DNA of 64,000 nucleotides from Chrysopilus asiliformis (GCA_964034945.1 OZ035960.1:74321085-74385084); one strand, 5' to 3'. Shown: positions 45,449 to 57,345, counted from the stretch's first letter. A program made the numbers and translations. Notes: generated from the sequence alone by a model not told the origin.

Positions 45449-47018
45449 CAGTGAGTGGAAAAAGTCATCGTACAGTCACGATTTTTGAATAAAATACTAA
45501 ATATCTCACACACTATATTTATTTTTCAAATTCTGGTTACAGGATTTTGTTGCCTGGACAATTCTTTAGAGATCTGTAAAAAAAGAGATAAAAAAAATAA
45601 TAATTTATTACTTAAATTTATTACTTTAACTAAAAATATGCTTGTTTAAGAGCGGAAAAAGTCTTCGTACAGCTATTAAAACAACCAAAAAAATGGGCTA
45701 ATTTACCGTTAGTATTTGGTTGGGTATCCATTAGATCGAATTACTGTTTGAAGTCGCCTGGGCATCGATTCTACCAACTTCCGGGTCACTTCCGGGGTTG
45801 TTTTTGCCCAATTCTTCTTGCAATACCGCCTTAAGCGTTTTCTCGCTAGTAATAGTGTGGCTGCGGATTTTCTTGTCAAGCAAGTCCCATAAATGTTCGA
45901 GGGGGTTTATATCAGGAGAATGGGCTGGCGTTTAGAAATATTTGGGAGTGTTGTAGAGCAGTATTATGCGTGCATTGAGTGATCTATGCTTCGGATCGTT
46001 ATCCTGCATAAACACAAACGTGTCCTTAGTCCCATTTCTTCAGCGCTAGCATGCAAATTTTGTTTTAATTTGTCAATATATAACCTCATCAATAAAATGC
46101 AGCCTACCCACCCCCCGCCGCGCTCATGTAGCCCCAAACTCCATATTCTTTTTACGGCACAAAATTGGCCTTTCTTCCGATTGGAAAATGTTAAATTTAC
46201 TATCGTCAGTAAATAGTAAATATTACTGACGAGAGTAAATTTAACATTTTCCAATCGGAAGGAAGACCAATTTTGTGCCCTAAAAAGAATATGGAGTTTC
46301 AAAAGGAAAACGTCAAGCATGGAGTCATGGTATGGGACTACATGAGCGCGGCGGGGGGTGGGTAGGCTGCATTTTATTGATGAGGTTATGTACCAGTATG
46401 TGTATATTGACAAATTAAAACAAAATTTACATGCTAGCGCTAAAGAAATGGGACTAAGGACACGTTTGTGTTTATGCAGGATAACGATCCGAAGCATAGA
46501 TCACTGAATGTACGCATAATACTGCTCTACAACACTCCCAAATATTTCTAAAAATATAAACCCCCTCGAAAATTTATGGGACTTGCTTGACAAGAAAATT
46601 TGCGGCCACACTATTACTAGCGAGAAAACGCTTAAGGCGGTGTTGCAAGAAGAATTGGGCAAAAACAACCCCGGAAGTGACCCGGAAGTTGGTAGAATCG
46701 ATGCCCAGGCGACTTCAAACAGTAATTCGATCTAATGGATACCCAACCAAATACTAACGGTAAATTAGCCCATATTTTTTGGTTGTTTTAATAGCTGTAC
46801 GAAGACTTTTTCCGCTCTTAAACAAGCATATTTTTAGGTAAAGTAATAAATTTAAGTAATAAATTATTACTTTTTTTATCTTTTTTTTTACAGATCTCTA
46901 AAGAATTGTCCAGGCAACAAAATCCTGCAACCAGAATTTGAAAAATAAATATAGTGTTTGAGATATTTAGTATTTTATTCAAAAATCGTGACTGTACGAT
47001 GACTTTTTCCACTCACTG
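45449..47018. mobile_element. Palindromic Tc1-type element 3 (mirror of element 2)
   Basis: Between TA dinucleotides (45447-45448 and 47019-47020). It is the inverted counterpart of 39664-41234 in the other arm, essentially identical, so it was copied with the arm rather than inserted independently. Confidence 0.88.
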
Positions 47019-47360
47019 TACATCATTTGAAAAAGTGGAAAAATCGGCCTTATCACCAATTTTTTTTAATCGCATTTAAAGTCAAATGGCTTAAACATTA
47101 AAAAACTAGTACCTCAATTATTTCTTAAGGTTAAGAAAATCACAATTCTTGTGGATTGCATATGATGAATTCAATTATCTATAATGGTGCCACATAATAG
47201 CACAGGAACTTCATTTTTCGGGGATAAAAACATGCGGAGGCATCATAAAACGTCTTGCAGAACTATTAAAACTATATGGTGTGGGAGTTGGGGGATCATT
47301 GACCCCCAAAATACGAAAGTGGCTCAAAATACGTTTTAAGAGCTCCAGAATGCTTTTTGT

Positions 47361-48118
47361 TTTTAAAAGCTTTTATTTAGCTTGCCTTCGTGTTTGTCTG
47401 TCTGTCTGTCACATCAAATCTTGCAACCCAGTTTTGACCCACTTCCACTTGTCCGATTGACTTGAAATTTTGCACACTTATATAAGTCCGATGACAATAC
47501 AATATTTTTACTACTTCGTCCTTGTAAGGATAACGGAAGGTCCTGTAAGGATAACGTGATTATCCTTTTCTCCAAATTTTCCGGAAAAAAATCTATTCTG
47601 GGGGTTTTTGGGGTCGCTGAATCCGAATCTGTCATTAAAAAATCAGTAAGGATAACGGAAGGTCCTGTAAGGATAACGTGATTATCCTTTTCTCTAAATT
47701 TTCCGGAAAAAAATTTATTCTGGGGGTTTTTGGGGTCGCTGAATCCGAATCTGTCATTAAAAAGTCAGTAAGGATAACGGAAGGTCCTGTAAGGATAACG
47801 TGATTATCCTTTTCTCCAAGTTTTCCGGAAAAAAATCTATTCTGGGGGTTTTTGAGGTCACTGAATCCGAATCTGTCATTAAAAAGTCTGTAAGGATAAC
47901 GGAAGGTCCTGTAAGGATAACGTGATTATCCTTTTCTCCAAATTTTCCGGAAAAAAATCTATTCTGGGGGTTTTTGGGGTCGCTAAATCCGAATCTGCCA
48001 TTAAAAAGTCTGTAAGGATAACGGAAGGTCCTGTAAGGATAACGTGATTATCCTTTTCTCTAAATTTTCCGGAAAAAAATCTGTTTTTGGGGTCGCTGAA
48101 TCCGAATCTGTCATTAAA
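47361..48118 (+). mobile_element. Family B element, copy 4, without hairpin
   Basis: TTTTAAAAGCTTTTATTTAGC start, CTGT repeats, the GACTTGAAATTTTGCACAC block and five minisatellite monomers, the last with an internal deletion. The array ends at the Helitron region and no 3' hairpin follows. Confidence 0.8.
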
Positions 48119-48431
48119 ATTTTTTTATACCCTGTATCCTAAAACCAAAAGAATATTGTGACTTTGCTTTATCACACACAGTCACACATTCATTAACAGT
48201 CATTAACGCACAGTCATTAACACACACAGTCATTATGACTAACACAAAAGTTCTGCCATCTGAGTGCGTTTGTAATCCCATTAAAACATCATTAGGTTTT
48301 CTCGTCGTGGCTCTCACGAAAACAACCTCGTTAGGTGTTCTCTTCGTGGCTCTCACTAAACACAACTAATTGTTCTTTTCCCCTCAATTGAGTGAGAAAG
48401 TTATTTAGTAATTTAGTAATAAATTTAAATA

Positions 48432-50312
48432 ATGCAAAGTGCAAAGGGAGAAACTGTAACGCAAAGAAAACGACGGTCGGAGAAGGCTCGTCGTAAATTT
48501 CAGGAAAAGCGGGCAACCGAAGATGAAGATGCTAAGCGTTCACGCCAAGACAAACAGCGGCGAGAATCAAGGCAACACCGACAAACTCGCGTTGAACAAA
48601 ACAGGAAACATAAATTTGATGTTAGAGCCTCAGAAACACCAGAGCAACATGCAGCACGACTACAAGCCGACAGACAGCATACATCACAAGCTAGAGCCAA
48701 AGAAACACCAGAGCAAAATGCAGCACGACTACAAGCCGTCAGACAGCATACATCACAAGCTAGAGCCAAAGAAACACCAGAGCAACATGCAGCACGACAG
48801 GAACAAGCTCGCTTACGACATCAACAATTGAATGCCGGAATTGTGGAATTTCAAACAGCCATCCATACATTCTGCGATCGCTTTTGTGAAGTTTGCACCA
48901 AGCGATGCTATCCCAATCAAGTCGCTACATGTAGACCGAGTGTCACTGCCATGATATACTTGCCACCTGAGTTGTCACTCAAACAAAGTTTGCTCGTGTG
49001 CCACCGCTGCAAGACTCACCTAACCAGCAAGAAAACTACACATCCGTCAAAAACATATTGGAACAACATGCAACCAGGAGATATACCTGAAGTAATTCAA
49101 GTATTATCACAAGCCGAACAGCGATTATTGGCAAGAATAACACCATTTGTCAAAGTAGTGAAGTATCACGGACGATTTGGACAATATGGTTTCCGTGGAC
49201 AAGCAGTACTATTTGCCCAGGACATCTTCGAAGTTAGTGAGAAGCTACCAAATATGTTACCAAGATCGACCCAGAATTCAGGAATTGTCGTTGTAACCGA
49301 ACATCTTGAGAACCTAAGCATCACAAGAGAGTTCTCAATATGCAGGCCAAGACTGCTGGCTGCGCTACGGTGGCTAATCGCTAACAACCCATTATACCGA
49401 GATGTCATTGTTGACCAAGACGTACAAATTAATGAGCAAGATTTGATACGAGTTGTTGATACACCACCAGAAGATGAAGCAATCAATACGCTACAGCAAG
49501 AAAGCGCATACAAGTCAATTGGAGATATATCCAGAATTATACGCGCTTCATGGCACCAAGCACAACACAGTTTTTTCACATCGGGATGGGCTGGAGCGCA
49601 GTGCTGTGTAATTGCATTATCGAACATCGTACGAGCAATCATACTTCCGCCACGATTATGGAACCGGAATATCTTGGATAGGAACATGATCCAGGGTGAT
49701 GAAATGTACGCTGCCATACAATCAGCCTCAAACAACAATCCTAATGCCTATCCTATTCCTCATAGTGGATACTTTGCCGTACGTAACTTCGATGTCATCA
49801 AGAGAGACTTCAATATGTTCCACAACACATTCACCATGGATTATAATGAAGACCCAGCACTGTATGGAAGTCTTCAAGATTCTGAGAATCATACCATTGG
49901 CACCACACTACGAGAAGCTTTGCGGGTCCTTTTTGCCAATCATAATGCAGGAATACTAATAGCAGAATCAAAGTCATTTGGAGTACTGTATTACGATAAC
50001 AAATACTACTTCACCGATTCACATTCATGCGGACCAAAAGGCGCCAGTGCAGCAAATGGAAAGGCATGTATCATAGAATCCGACAACATCGAAGAGCTTC
50101 ATAGAGTTTGTAAGCGAGCTACGCGTTCACGCAATGTTCAGTACACCTTGGATTACATTGATGTGCAACTGAAGACTGACATAACCACAACAGGACAACA
50201 CTTGGAATTGGACAGGGAGGCGATACCACAACAAGAGGCAACACCAACTGCTCCCGTACAAAAACAAATGGACGCGTTCACGCAATGTTCAGTACACCTT
50301 GGATTACATTGA
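48432..50312 (+). pseudogene. Helitron N-terminal protein with possible cysteine-protease domain
   Basis: Start ATG 48432. Residues about 1-70 are basic. Residues about 70-140 hold three copies of a 23-residue unit (ETPEQHAARLQ). Residues about 145-195 are Cys-rich (CDRFCEVCTKRC, CHRCKTHL). Residues about 200-320 resemble the DUF6570 region of insect Helitron proteins (REFSICRPRLLAALRWL). Residues about 370-600 carry GAQCC (Gln390-Cys391), a hydrophobic GILIAESKSFGVLYY and TDSH (Asp529, His531). This order fits a Gln-Cys...Asp-x-His papain-like protease of the C76/tegument USP kind. From residue about 614 the frame is shifted by a 151-bp duplication. The protease assignment is inference. Confidence 0.7.
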
Positions 50313-50422
50313 TGTGCAACTGAAGACTGACATAACCACAACAGGACAACACTTGGAATTCGACAGGGAGGCGATACCACAACAAGAGGCAACACCAACT
50401 GCTCCCGTACAAAAACAAATGG
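50121..50422 (+). repeat. 151-bp tandem duplication in the Helitron ORF
   Basis: Units 50121-50271 and 50272-50422 are nearly identical; I noticed one substitution, TTGGAATTGG against TTGGAATTCG. 151 is not a multiple of three, so the second unit throws the frame and causes the stop at 50310-50312. Confidence 0.95.
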
Positions 50423-50474
50423 AGTCAATACCAACACAAACATTAGTGATGGCTGCCATAGATTGTAACCAGAG

Positions 50475-52745
50475 TTGCAGGTATCGGAGAATGTCAACGA
50501 AATCATCCGCAAGACAAAGGATAATATCGTGAATGAGGCACACGAATTGAAAGCTGAAGAGTTTGCATGGTTCTACCTTTTCCCCTATGGTAGAAATGGC
50601 TTGAAGGAAAACAGATCTGTAAATATATCACCGCTTGACTACTTCCAATATAGAATATTGGGTAGCGATACAAGATTCGAACGCAATGACTATCTATTCT
50701 ACGCGTTATCCATGTTTGAATATCACAGAGCTAAATCCACAATTGCAGCATGCGGTAAGAAGATTGAAGGGCAAGAAGGAAGGATCGAAGACGTCCACCT
50801 CTATATGAAGAATTTGCGAGGATCATCAGCATACTGGCGCACGGCTCTGAACGAGTTAATAGCACAAATAAGATGTCTGGGTCCACCTACCTACTTCGTC
50901 ACCTTCAGCTGTAACGATCTCAACTGGCTGGATATGAGAAAAGCTCTCCTTATAGCTGATGGAAGACCTCATGATGACCCCGCTGAACTTGATGTGCAAG
51001 CTACGCAATCCCTAATTGAGCAATATCCGGTCGTTGTAAGCCGCCATTTTATGATTAGAGTCAACGCCCTTATTAAGTTTATCCACAACAATCATGAAGT
51101 GTTCGGAGGACAAGTGGAGGATTACTGGTGGAGAATAGAATTTCAAAATCGTGGTAGTCCACATCTTCACATGTTAACATGGATTAAGGATCACAGATCC
51201 TTTGACACTGTGGAGGGCATCCAACAACTTGACAAAGTGTGTTCGTGTGAGGTGCCACCAGAAGATACACAATTACGGGAGATTGTAAAAAAATGCCAGA
51301 TTCATCACCATACACATACATGTTACAAGACTGGGACATCAACCTGCAGATTTAGCTTCCCCCGTCAAGAATGTTCTGAGACCCGTATCGTCGCTCATTC
51401 ATCAGATGACTTCATAAGAAGTGGAGGACGAATATGCCTGTTGAAACGTCGAAAGGAAGCTGGATGGGTTAACAACTACAACCCACAACTCTTGAAGCTA
51501 TGGAAAGGTAATATGGATATCCAACCATGTGGATCGAACGAGGCTATAGCATTCTACATCGCCAAATACATGTCAAAGTCAGAGCCTACTGAACTTAACG
51601 CCAGCATAGCACAAGCGATTCGTCTCATACAGCGGGAAGAGTCAGACCTTTCAAGAAAACTTTTCAAAATCTGTATGCGAATACTAAAGGAACGAGAAGT
51701 CTCAGCTTGTGAATGCGCCTATAGACTCAGCCACATCAATATGCGTAATAGCTCAAGAAAAACTGTATTTCTCAATACTCGCAAGCCAGATCAACGTTAC
51801 AGAGTACTGAGATTTGATGAGTTAAATAGAGCTACTGGATACTGTAGCAACATCTTCGAGAGATATGAGAAACGTCCACTGGAACATGAAGATTATGATT
51901 TCCATAACATGAGCTTGACTGAGTTTGCAATGCTCTTCGAACCATACTACAATAAACAATATGAGAACGAGGACGAAGATGCTTCCGAACCTGAACAACA
52001 CCAACGAAGGAAATTAATTCAGCTTACAGATAATTCAAAAATGACTATCAGAAATGTACCAGCAGTTATACGAGTACCACACTTTGTTGCTTCTGCAGAT
52101 CCTGAGAACTACTACTATAGTCTCCTTGTACAATACATGCCATATCGATTAGAAGATGAGCTCCTAGAAGACTTCGGCACAGCAAGAGAAGCCTTTCTTG
52201 CACGTGAGGAACGCCTGAAAGAAATTAGTAAGCTCATGGAGCAATTCAGAGAGCGAGATAGGCAACTGGAGAATGCATTTAACCAGGCACACGCATTTGA
52301 GATCCTAGACCAGGTACTACCAATTGATATGGAACAGGAATTAGAAGAACTTCCGGATCAGGCAATGAGTGATGAACAGTTCCAGACCGCACAACAAGCG
52401 ATGAATCTAGGCCAACGAGAAATATTTATCAATGTAACTCGCAGCATACAAGAACAGATCAACGGAAGTTACCATCGACAGAGACTGTTCATCACAGGTG
52501 GAGCAGGTATCGGCAAGACATTCGTGTTCAACGTTCTCAAGAACCAAGTCAACCGATGTTATGGAAAGCAAGCGGTCAAAGTTGGAGCCCTTACTGGAGT
52601 AGCAGCGCGAATAGTAGGCGGAACTACATTGCACAGTCTGCTAAAGTTGCCAGTTCAGAAAGATGGTAGACTTGTCAACATGCCACATCTGACTGGTAAC
52701 TTCCTCAGAACGATGCGCATGCAATGGAAAAACATTCATAGATGA
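50475..52745 (+). pseudogene. Helitron Rep endonuclease and start of helicase
   Basis: The true upstream frame joins here through an indel near 50475, so the first Met is not a natural start. Rep motifs in order: PTYFVTFSCNDLNWLDM (motif 1), RGSPHLHMLTW with the HUH pair at His230 and His232 of this frame, and YIAKYMSK with the two catalytic Tyr at 361 and 365. All catalytic residues are present. Walker A GGAGIGKTFVF has its Lys at about 681. The frame is lost just before the Walker B motif, near 52740. Rep nicks and joins single strands during rolling-circle-type transposition. Confidence 0.92.
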
Positions 52746-52752
52746 GATCTCC

Positions 52753-53802
52753 ATGGTCCCCTACGAGATGTTATGCATGATAGACTCACGTCTGAAACAA
52801 GTAAAAAATAGCGAAGAACTTTTCGGAGGAATCAACGTGCTCCTCTTTGGTGACTTGTTGCAATTACCGCCAGTTAGAGGAAATCAAGTGTTCAACCAAC
52901 CAGCTCGATTAGCTCCCGCAACGAACTTGTGGAGGCTATTCACATTGATTGAATTAAAGCAGAATATGAGGCAACACAAAGACACCACATTTGCAGATAT
53001 TCTTAATTCGCTACGAGTTGGACAACTTCGTTCTGAGCATCTAGCGGTGTTACTTGGCAAAGTAAACAATGAAGCAACTGGCGAATTTTCATTAGAGAAG
53101 GCCCTGCGCATCTACCCAACAAATCAACAAGTAGATGACCATAACAAAGCAGTCCTACAACACTACAGAGAACAAAATACCGAAATATTTAAAATTATAG
53201 CACAGGACAAACTGGGAGATACAACACGAAACATCGGAAATGTGGACTTAAACAGTCTATTATCAGCTGATATTAACAAAACTGGAGGCTTGCCAAAGGA
53301 GTTGGAGATATTTGTGGGAGCCAAAGTGATGCTGAGATCTAACATCGATGTCGCTAAAGGATTGGTCAACGGTGCAATAGGAAATATAACGGAAATCGTC
53401 TGGCCGCACTATCGCAGGGCACAATTGTATGATGCAGACATCCCCTCAGTTAGAGTAGATTTTGGTAGAGACGGAATCCACCTAATACAACCAACATCGG
53501 TACAATTCCCAGCAAAATACAGCTACGGTACTGCAGAAAGAAGAATGCTTCCGCTGATATTGTCCTGGGCCTCAACAGTGCATAAAATGCAAGGTAGCAC
53601 TATAGACCACGGTGTAGTATATTTAGGCTCTAAGCTCTTCGCAGATGGTCAGGCATATGTAGCACTTAGTAGAGTTAGATCCCTCAATGGTCTGCAAATT
53701 GATGAGTTGGACTGCTCCAAGTTAACCGGAACTAAGCCTTGCAACAATGATGCATTAGCTGAAATGGAGCGTATGAGATTTTACCGCCCACCAAACATAT
53801 AG
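52753..53802 (+). pseudogene. Helitron Pif1-type helicase, C-terminal part
   Basis: The open frame begins inside Walker B: the bases just before 52753 read DEISMV in this frame. Later SF1B motifs are intact: LLFGDLLQLPPV, GAKVMLRSNIDVAKGLVNG, STVHKMQGSTIDHGVVYL and YVALSRVRSLNGLQI. The helicase would unwind the donor strand with Rep. Only one indel near 52740 separates this from the Rep frame. The stop at 53800-53802 is the natural end. Confidence 0.92.
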
Positions 53803-53954
53803 GATTTAGGATTGAACGACTTCGCCCAATGTTGAATATGAATCCCATAGTTCTCTTGTTATAAATACCAAAAATTGGATACAACGACAAGCGCTGTACA
53901 AATGTAAATATACATACAAGCTAAATACAAAATCTCGGTAGGCGGCTTTTTGTC

Positions 53955-55206
53955 ATTGTATAATTAGGTTTGAAGCTGCACTGCAATTTCATTGATAGAG
54001 TCGCGGCTAGTAAAAGTGCAATCAACTTTGTATGGAACAGGTTCTTGAACAAAAAGGAAATAAATTTTCAGGAAAAAATTAGAATATTTAATGCCATTTC
54101 TAGAGTTAGTGCATGTTATGCAGCGCAGGTTTGGGGAGGGGTAGAACATGAAGCACTAGAGAAGCTTGGGCGTTTTTTCTTGAAAAAGCTTTATACCTTC
54201 CACAATTCACTCCTAGTTATATATTGAGAATAGAGACAAGCACTGACCCAATATCTTTATATACTCTAAGAGTCCATATGTCTTATGTTTGGAAAATATT
54301 GTTCACGCTAGACGAGCAAAGGCTACCAAGAAAATTGGCTATAAAAGCAATCGAGTCAGAGTTAGATTGGTATGTAAACTTAAAAGAACTAGCTAGACAA
54401 AGTGGATTAGAACTGAGTACATGGTATGGAAGACAAAGGGAATGGAGGGAGATATTTAGTCAAATCCTGAACAATAAGAGGGAACAAGAACACCTAAAAG
54501 ACCGCGAAAAAGCTGCAGAAAATACCACACACGGCGTATATCATCTCCTAGATCGCGAAGGGGGAAAAGAGTACTTTAGGCAGATCAACGACAATAGACT
54601 TCTAAGCTGGATTTTCAAAGCAAGGGCTGGTTTACTGGGTCTAAATACAAATGCATTCAGAAATGGAGGAACTGAAACATGCTCAATGTGCAACCTTAAC
54701 GAAAACGAAACCGTGGTTCACTTTATTGGATGTTGCCCGATTCTACGAGAAACTAGAAGAAGCTTTTTCGGAAAAGACAGTTTAAGTGAAGAAGAAGTTT
54801 TGGCAGAACTTAACGGGACTGACTTTTTAAGACTCGCTAACTATTGCATCAAGGCATGGAGTTACCGCGAAAGTCTCATCAGTGAATTTAACTCTTGAAA
54901 ATTCACTGATTCACTAATACATAACAGCAACACACATCAAAATTATAAATTGAATTTGAGATTACTTTTTCTTTTTTGGATTAGATATTAGAATTACTCT
55001 TGTTTATTTTTTTCTTTTGTTAAATTAATTATTTTATTTAGTTTTATTTTTCAAATTGTTTCTCACATGGAGTGAATTAAATTTAAGTAAATAGCCAATC
55101 CTGACAGACAAGACCTTATGTCAGACAGTTTATTTGAATTCGGTAATTGTTCATATATTTGTAAAATTTTTGAAATAAACTTTATTATTATTATTATTAT
55201 TATTAA
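53955..55206 (+). mobile_element. 5'-truncated LINE with ATT-repeat tail
   Basis: Coding remnants from 53964 to 54898 are followed by a 3' UTR. An ATAAACTTTATT signal region and ATT repeats lie at 55180-55206. The 5' end, inside the reverse transcriptase thumb, abuts the Helitron's 3' flank. Confidence 0.8.
53964..54898 (+). pseudogene. LINE reverse transcriptase C-terminus and zinc finger
   Basis: The first frame (to 54227) shows RVAASKSAINFVWNRF, KIRIFNAISRVSACYAAQVW and LGRFFLKKLY, the thumb region after the non-LTR reverse transcriptase palm. After a +1 shift near 54205-54220 the second frame starts SYILRIETSTDPISL and runs to 54898. Near its end is CSMCNLNENETVVHFIGCCP, the CCHC motif found at the C-terminus of many arthropod LINEs. 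No RNase H domain is present. The reverse transcriptase active site is missing, so the copy is dead on arrival. Confidence 0.88.
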
Positions 55207-55314
55207 TTAGGTTTTAAATTTTTTTAATATAAAAACTATTATTACATAGAAAATTTTTAAAAAGATAAAACAACTTTTTTTTGGAAAAATTTAGTATTTA
55301 ACATTTTCCCCAAC

Positions 55315-55745
55315 TTCGTCATTGTAAGGATAAGAGACGGACCTGAAAGGATAACGTCATTATACTTTTCCTCAAGGGTGTTATTGGGGTCGCTGAATAC
55401 GATTCTCAAGTTAAAAAGCCTGTAAGGACATCTCAAATGTAAGGATATATATTCGAAGACTAAAAAGAACAAAATAAAAAAAATAAAAAAAATTTTTAAA
55501 AAAAAAGCTTTTATTAAAAAAGAATGCACTAAAAAGAAAAAAATAATTTTCTGGACGTTGTGTATCACAAATATAAAAGCTTTTAAAAAGCGAGATAAAG
55601 CATAAAACAATAAAATAAAAATTTATCTAGCTTTTAAAAAGCTTTTATATTTGTGATACACAACGTCCAGAAAATTATTTTTTTCTTTTTAGTGCATTCT
55701 TTTTTAATAAAAGCTTTTTTTTAAAAATTTTTTTTTATTTTTTTT
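55315..55745 (+). mobile_element. Family B element, copy 5, truncated
   Basis: About one diverged minisatellite monomer, then TATATTCGAAGACTAAAAAG and the full hairpin (55505-55720) with GGACGTTGTGTATCAC arms. The 5' half is absent. Confidence 0.78.
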
Positions 55746-55748
55746 TCC

Positions 55749-55800
55749 AGTGGCGTACGTGTATTTTTGTTTTTCCAGTGGGGTACGTGTATTTTTCAAG
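55749..55800 (+). repeat. Possible unpaired hAT end, tandemly repeated
   Basis: CCAGTGGCGTACGTGTATTT and CCAGTGGGGTACGTGTATTT follow each other at a 28-bp spacing. CAGTGGCGTACG looks like a hAT terminus, but no inverted partner was found. Confidence 0.4.
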
Positions 55801-55990
55801 TAAAAGAGTAACCCCGCCGGTCATAGCTTTTGACGTTTACAGATTTAAAATCAATTGAAAAATAACAATTTTATAACGGTTTGAAATTTTTGAAAAAAAA
55901 CATCTGGGATCCACTGCGCAGCTTCCACGGCAGAGCGAACTAATCTTAAATATGCTTTGGAAAGCAATTTATGGGGGGAACCTACCAGGA

Positions 55991-56575
55991 AAACATAACA
56001 AAAGCTATAATTGCCAATCTGGCAATTATTGAAAACCCGTATGGTGATTTAAGTGAACGGCAAACAGTTGTATGAAAATTTCAGTAAGAAGTCAAACTTT
56101 CCAATAAGATTTTTTTAAAACTTATTCCAATTGGATTTTGATGTATGGAACTTTAATGTAGAATCATGTCCTAAACAACTTTTGTTCTTGGACTTTTTTG
56201 ATAAAGTTCACCGTTTTTGAGATATTCAGAAAAAAAGTTTTCGTTCGTATGGGGGGTACCCCCCCTAATGGTCCATTTTTGCCCATTAACGAACTTAGCC
56301 TCGCATTTTACGAAAAACGTACCTGTGCAAAATTTAAAGTCTGTAGCTCAATCCGTGCGCCTGCAATCCGCGCCACAGACAGACGGACAGACGGACAGAC
56401 AGACGGACAGACAGACGGACAGACGGACGGACATGCAAAATTCAACTTTTTTCATCATTCTAAACACACTGGTGTAATTCATTTTTGTGTGTGATGACGG
56501 GATCTTGGCGTTACAAACGGTAAGGCAAAGTTAATATACCCTTTGGTTTCACCATACGGGTATAAACATAAACGT
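55991..56575 (-). mobile_element. Family A element, reversed copy
   Basis: Runs from AAACATAACAAAAGCTATAA to CACCATACGGGTATAAA. It carries the TTGCCAATCTGGCAA hairpin, GGGGGGTACCCCCC, a GACAGACGGACA tandem tract and AATATACCCTTTGGTTTCAC. Confidence 0.85.
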
Positions 56576-56750
56576 CAAAATATGCAGATAAGCGGCTGCG
56601 TATATATACGTCTTGATGATAATGGCCAGGCAAAAAGGGCATATATACACGTTTGTGATGCATTAACCTCCTGCCTACCGATAACCCTTTTTGTATGGAA
56701 GATTAATGAAATTCACAATGTGAATCCCTTAGAATTCAAATAGCATTTTC
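56576..56750. other. Spacer between two family A copies
   Basis: A 66-residue open frame at 56543-56743 overlaps this spacer but has no recognisable domain. Confidence 0.4.
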
Positions 56751-57345
56751 AAACATAACAAAAGCTATAATTGCCAATCTGGCAATTATTGAAAACCCGT
56801 ATGGTGATTTAAGTGAACAGCGAACAGTTGTATCAAAATTCCACTTTGAAGTCAAACTTTCCAATAAGATTTTTTAAAATTTATTCCAATCGGATTTTGA
56901 TGTATGGGAGTTTTATGTAGAATCATATCCTAAATAACTTTTGTTCTTGCACCTTTTTGATAAGATGCACCGTTTTCGAGATATTCACAAAAAACGATTT
57001 CGTTCGTATGGGGGGTACCCCCCCTAATGGTCCATTTTTGCCCATTAACGAACTTAGCCTCACATTTTACGAAAAACGGATCTGTGCAAAATTTCAAGTC
57101 TCTAGCTCAATCCGTGCGCCCGCAATCCGCGCCACAGACAGACGGACAGACAGACAGACAGACGGACAGACAGACAGACAGACGGACGGACAGACAGACA
57201 GACGGACGGACATGCTAAATTCAACTTTTTTTATCATTCTAAACACACTGGTGTAATTCATTTTTTTGTGCGATGGCGGGATCTTGGCGTTACAAACGGT
57301 AAGGCAAAGTTAATATACCCTTTGGTTTCACCATACGGGTATAAA
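56751..57345 (-). mobile_element. Family A element, reversed copy
   Basis: Same limits and internal order as 55991-56575, with a longer GACAGACAGACAGACGGACA tract. The two copies lie in direct orientation, 175 bp apart. Confidence 0.85.

Larger units (their letters stand above)
39531..47152. repeat. Giant near-perfect palindrome, arms of about 3.7 and 3.9 kb
   Basis: The left arm (39531-43211) is repeated in inverse in the right arm (43212-47152). Predicted peptides of 110, 177, 103 and 70 residues are identical between arms. The one substitution I noticed is TTTGTTTCCTGG near 39767 against TTTGTTGCCTGG in the mirror. The right arm is longer because of a tandem duplication of about 260 bp. 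Each arm holds a palindromic Tc1-type element, a family C fragment and part of a family A element. It contains no gene. It is either a very recent event or an assembly artefact. Confidence 0.9.
48119..53960 (+). mobile_element. Decayed autonomous Helitron
   Basis: The coding core 48432-53802 encodes an N-terminal region with a possible protease domain, a HUH Rep endonuclease and a Pif1-type helicase, the Helitron combination. I could not place the 5' TC or 3' CTRR ends. The left limit is taken at the end of the minisatellite and the right at the start of a LINE. The frame is broken by a 151-bp tandem duplication, a second indel near 50475 and another near 52740. Confidence 0.8.

Noticed and set aside
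49166..49738. 190-residue reverse-strand frame
   Set aside because: A shadow of the Helitron N-terminal coding region, which has recognisable motifs on the plus strand.
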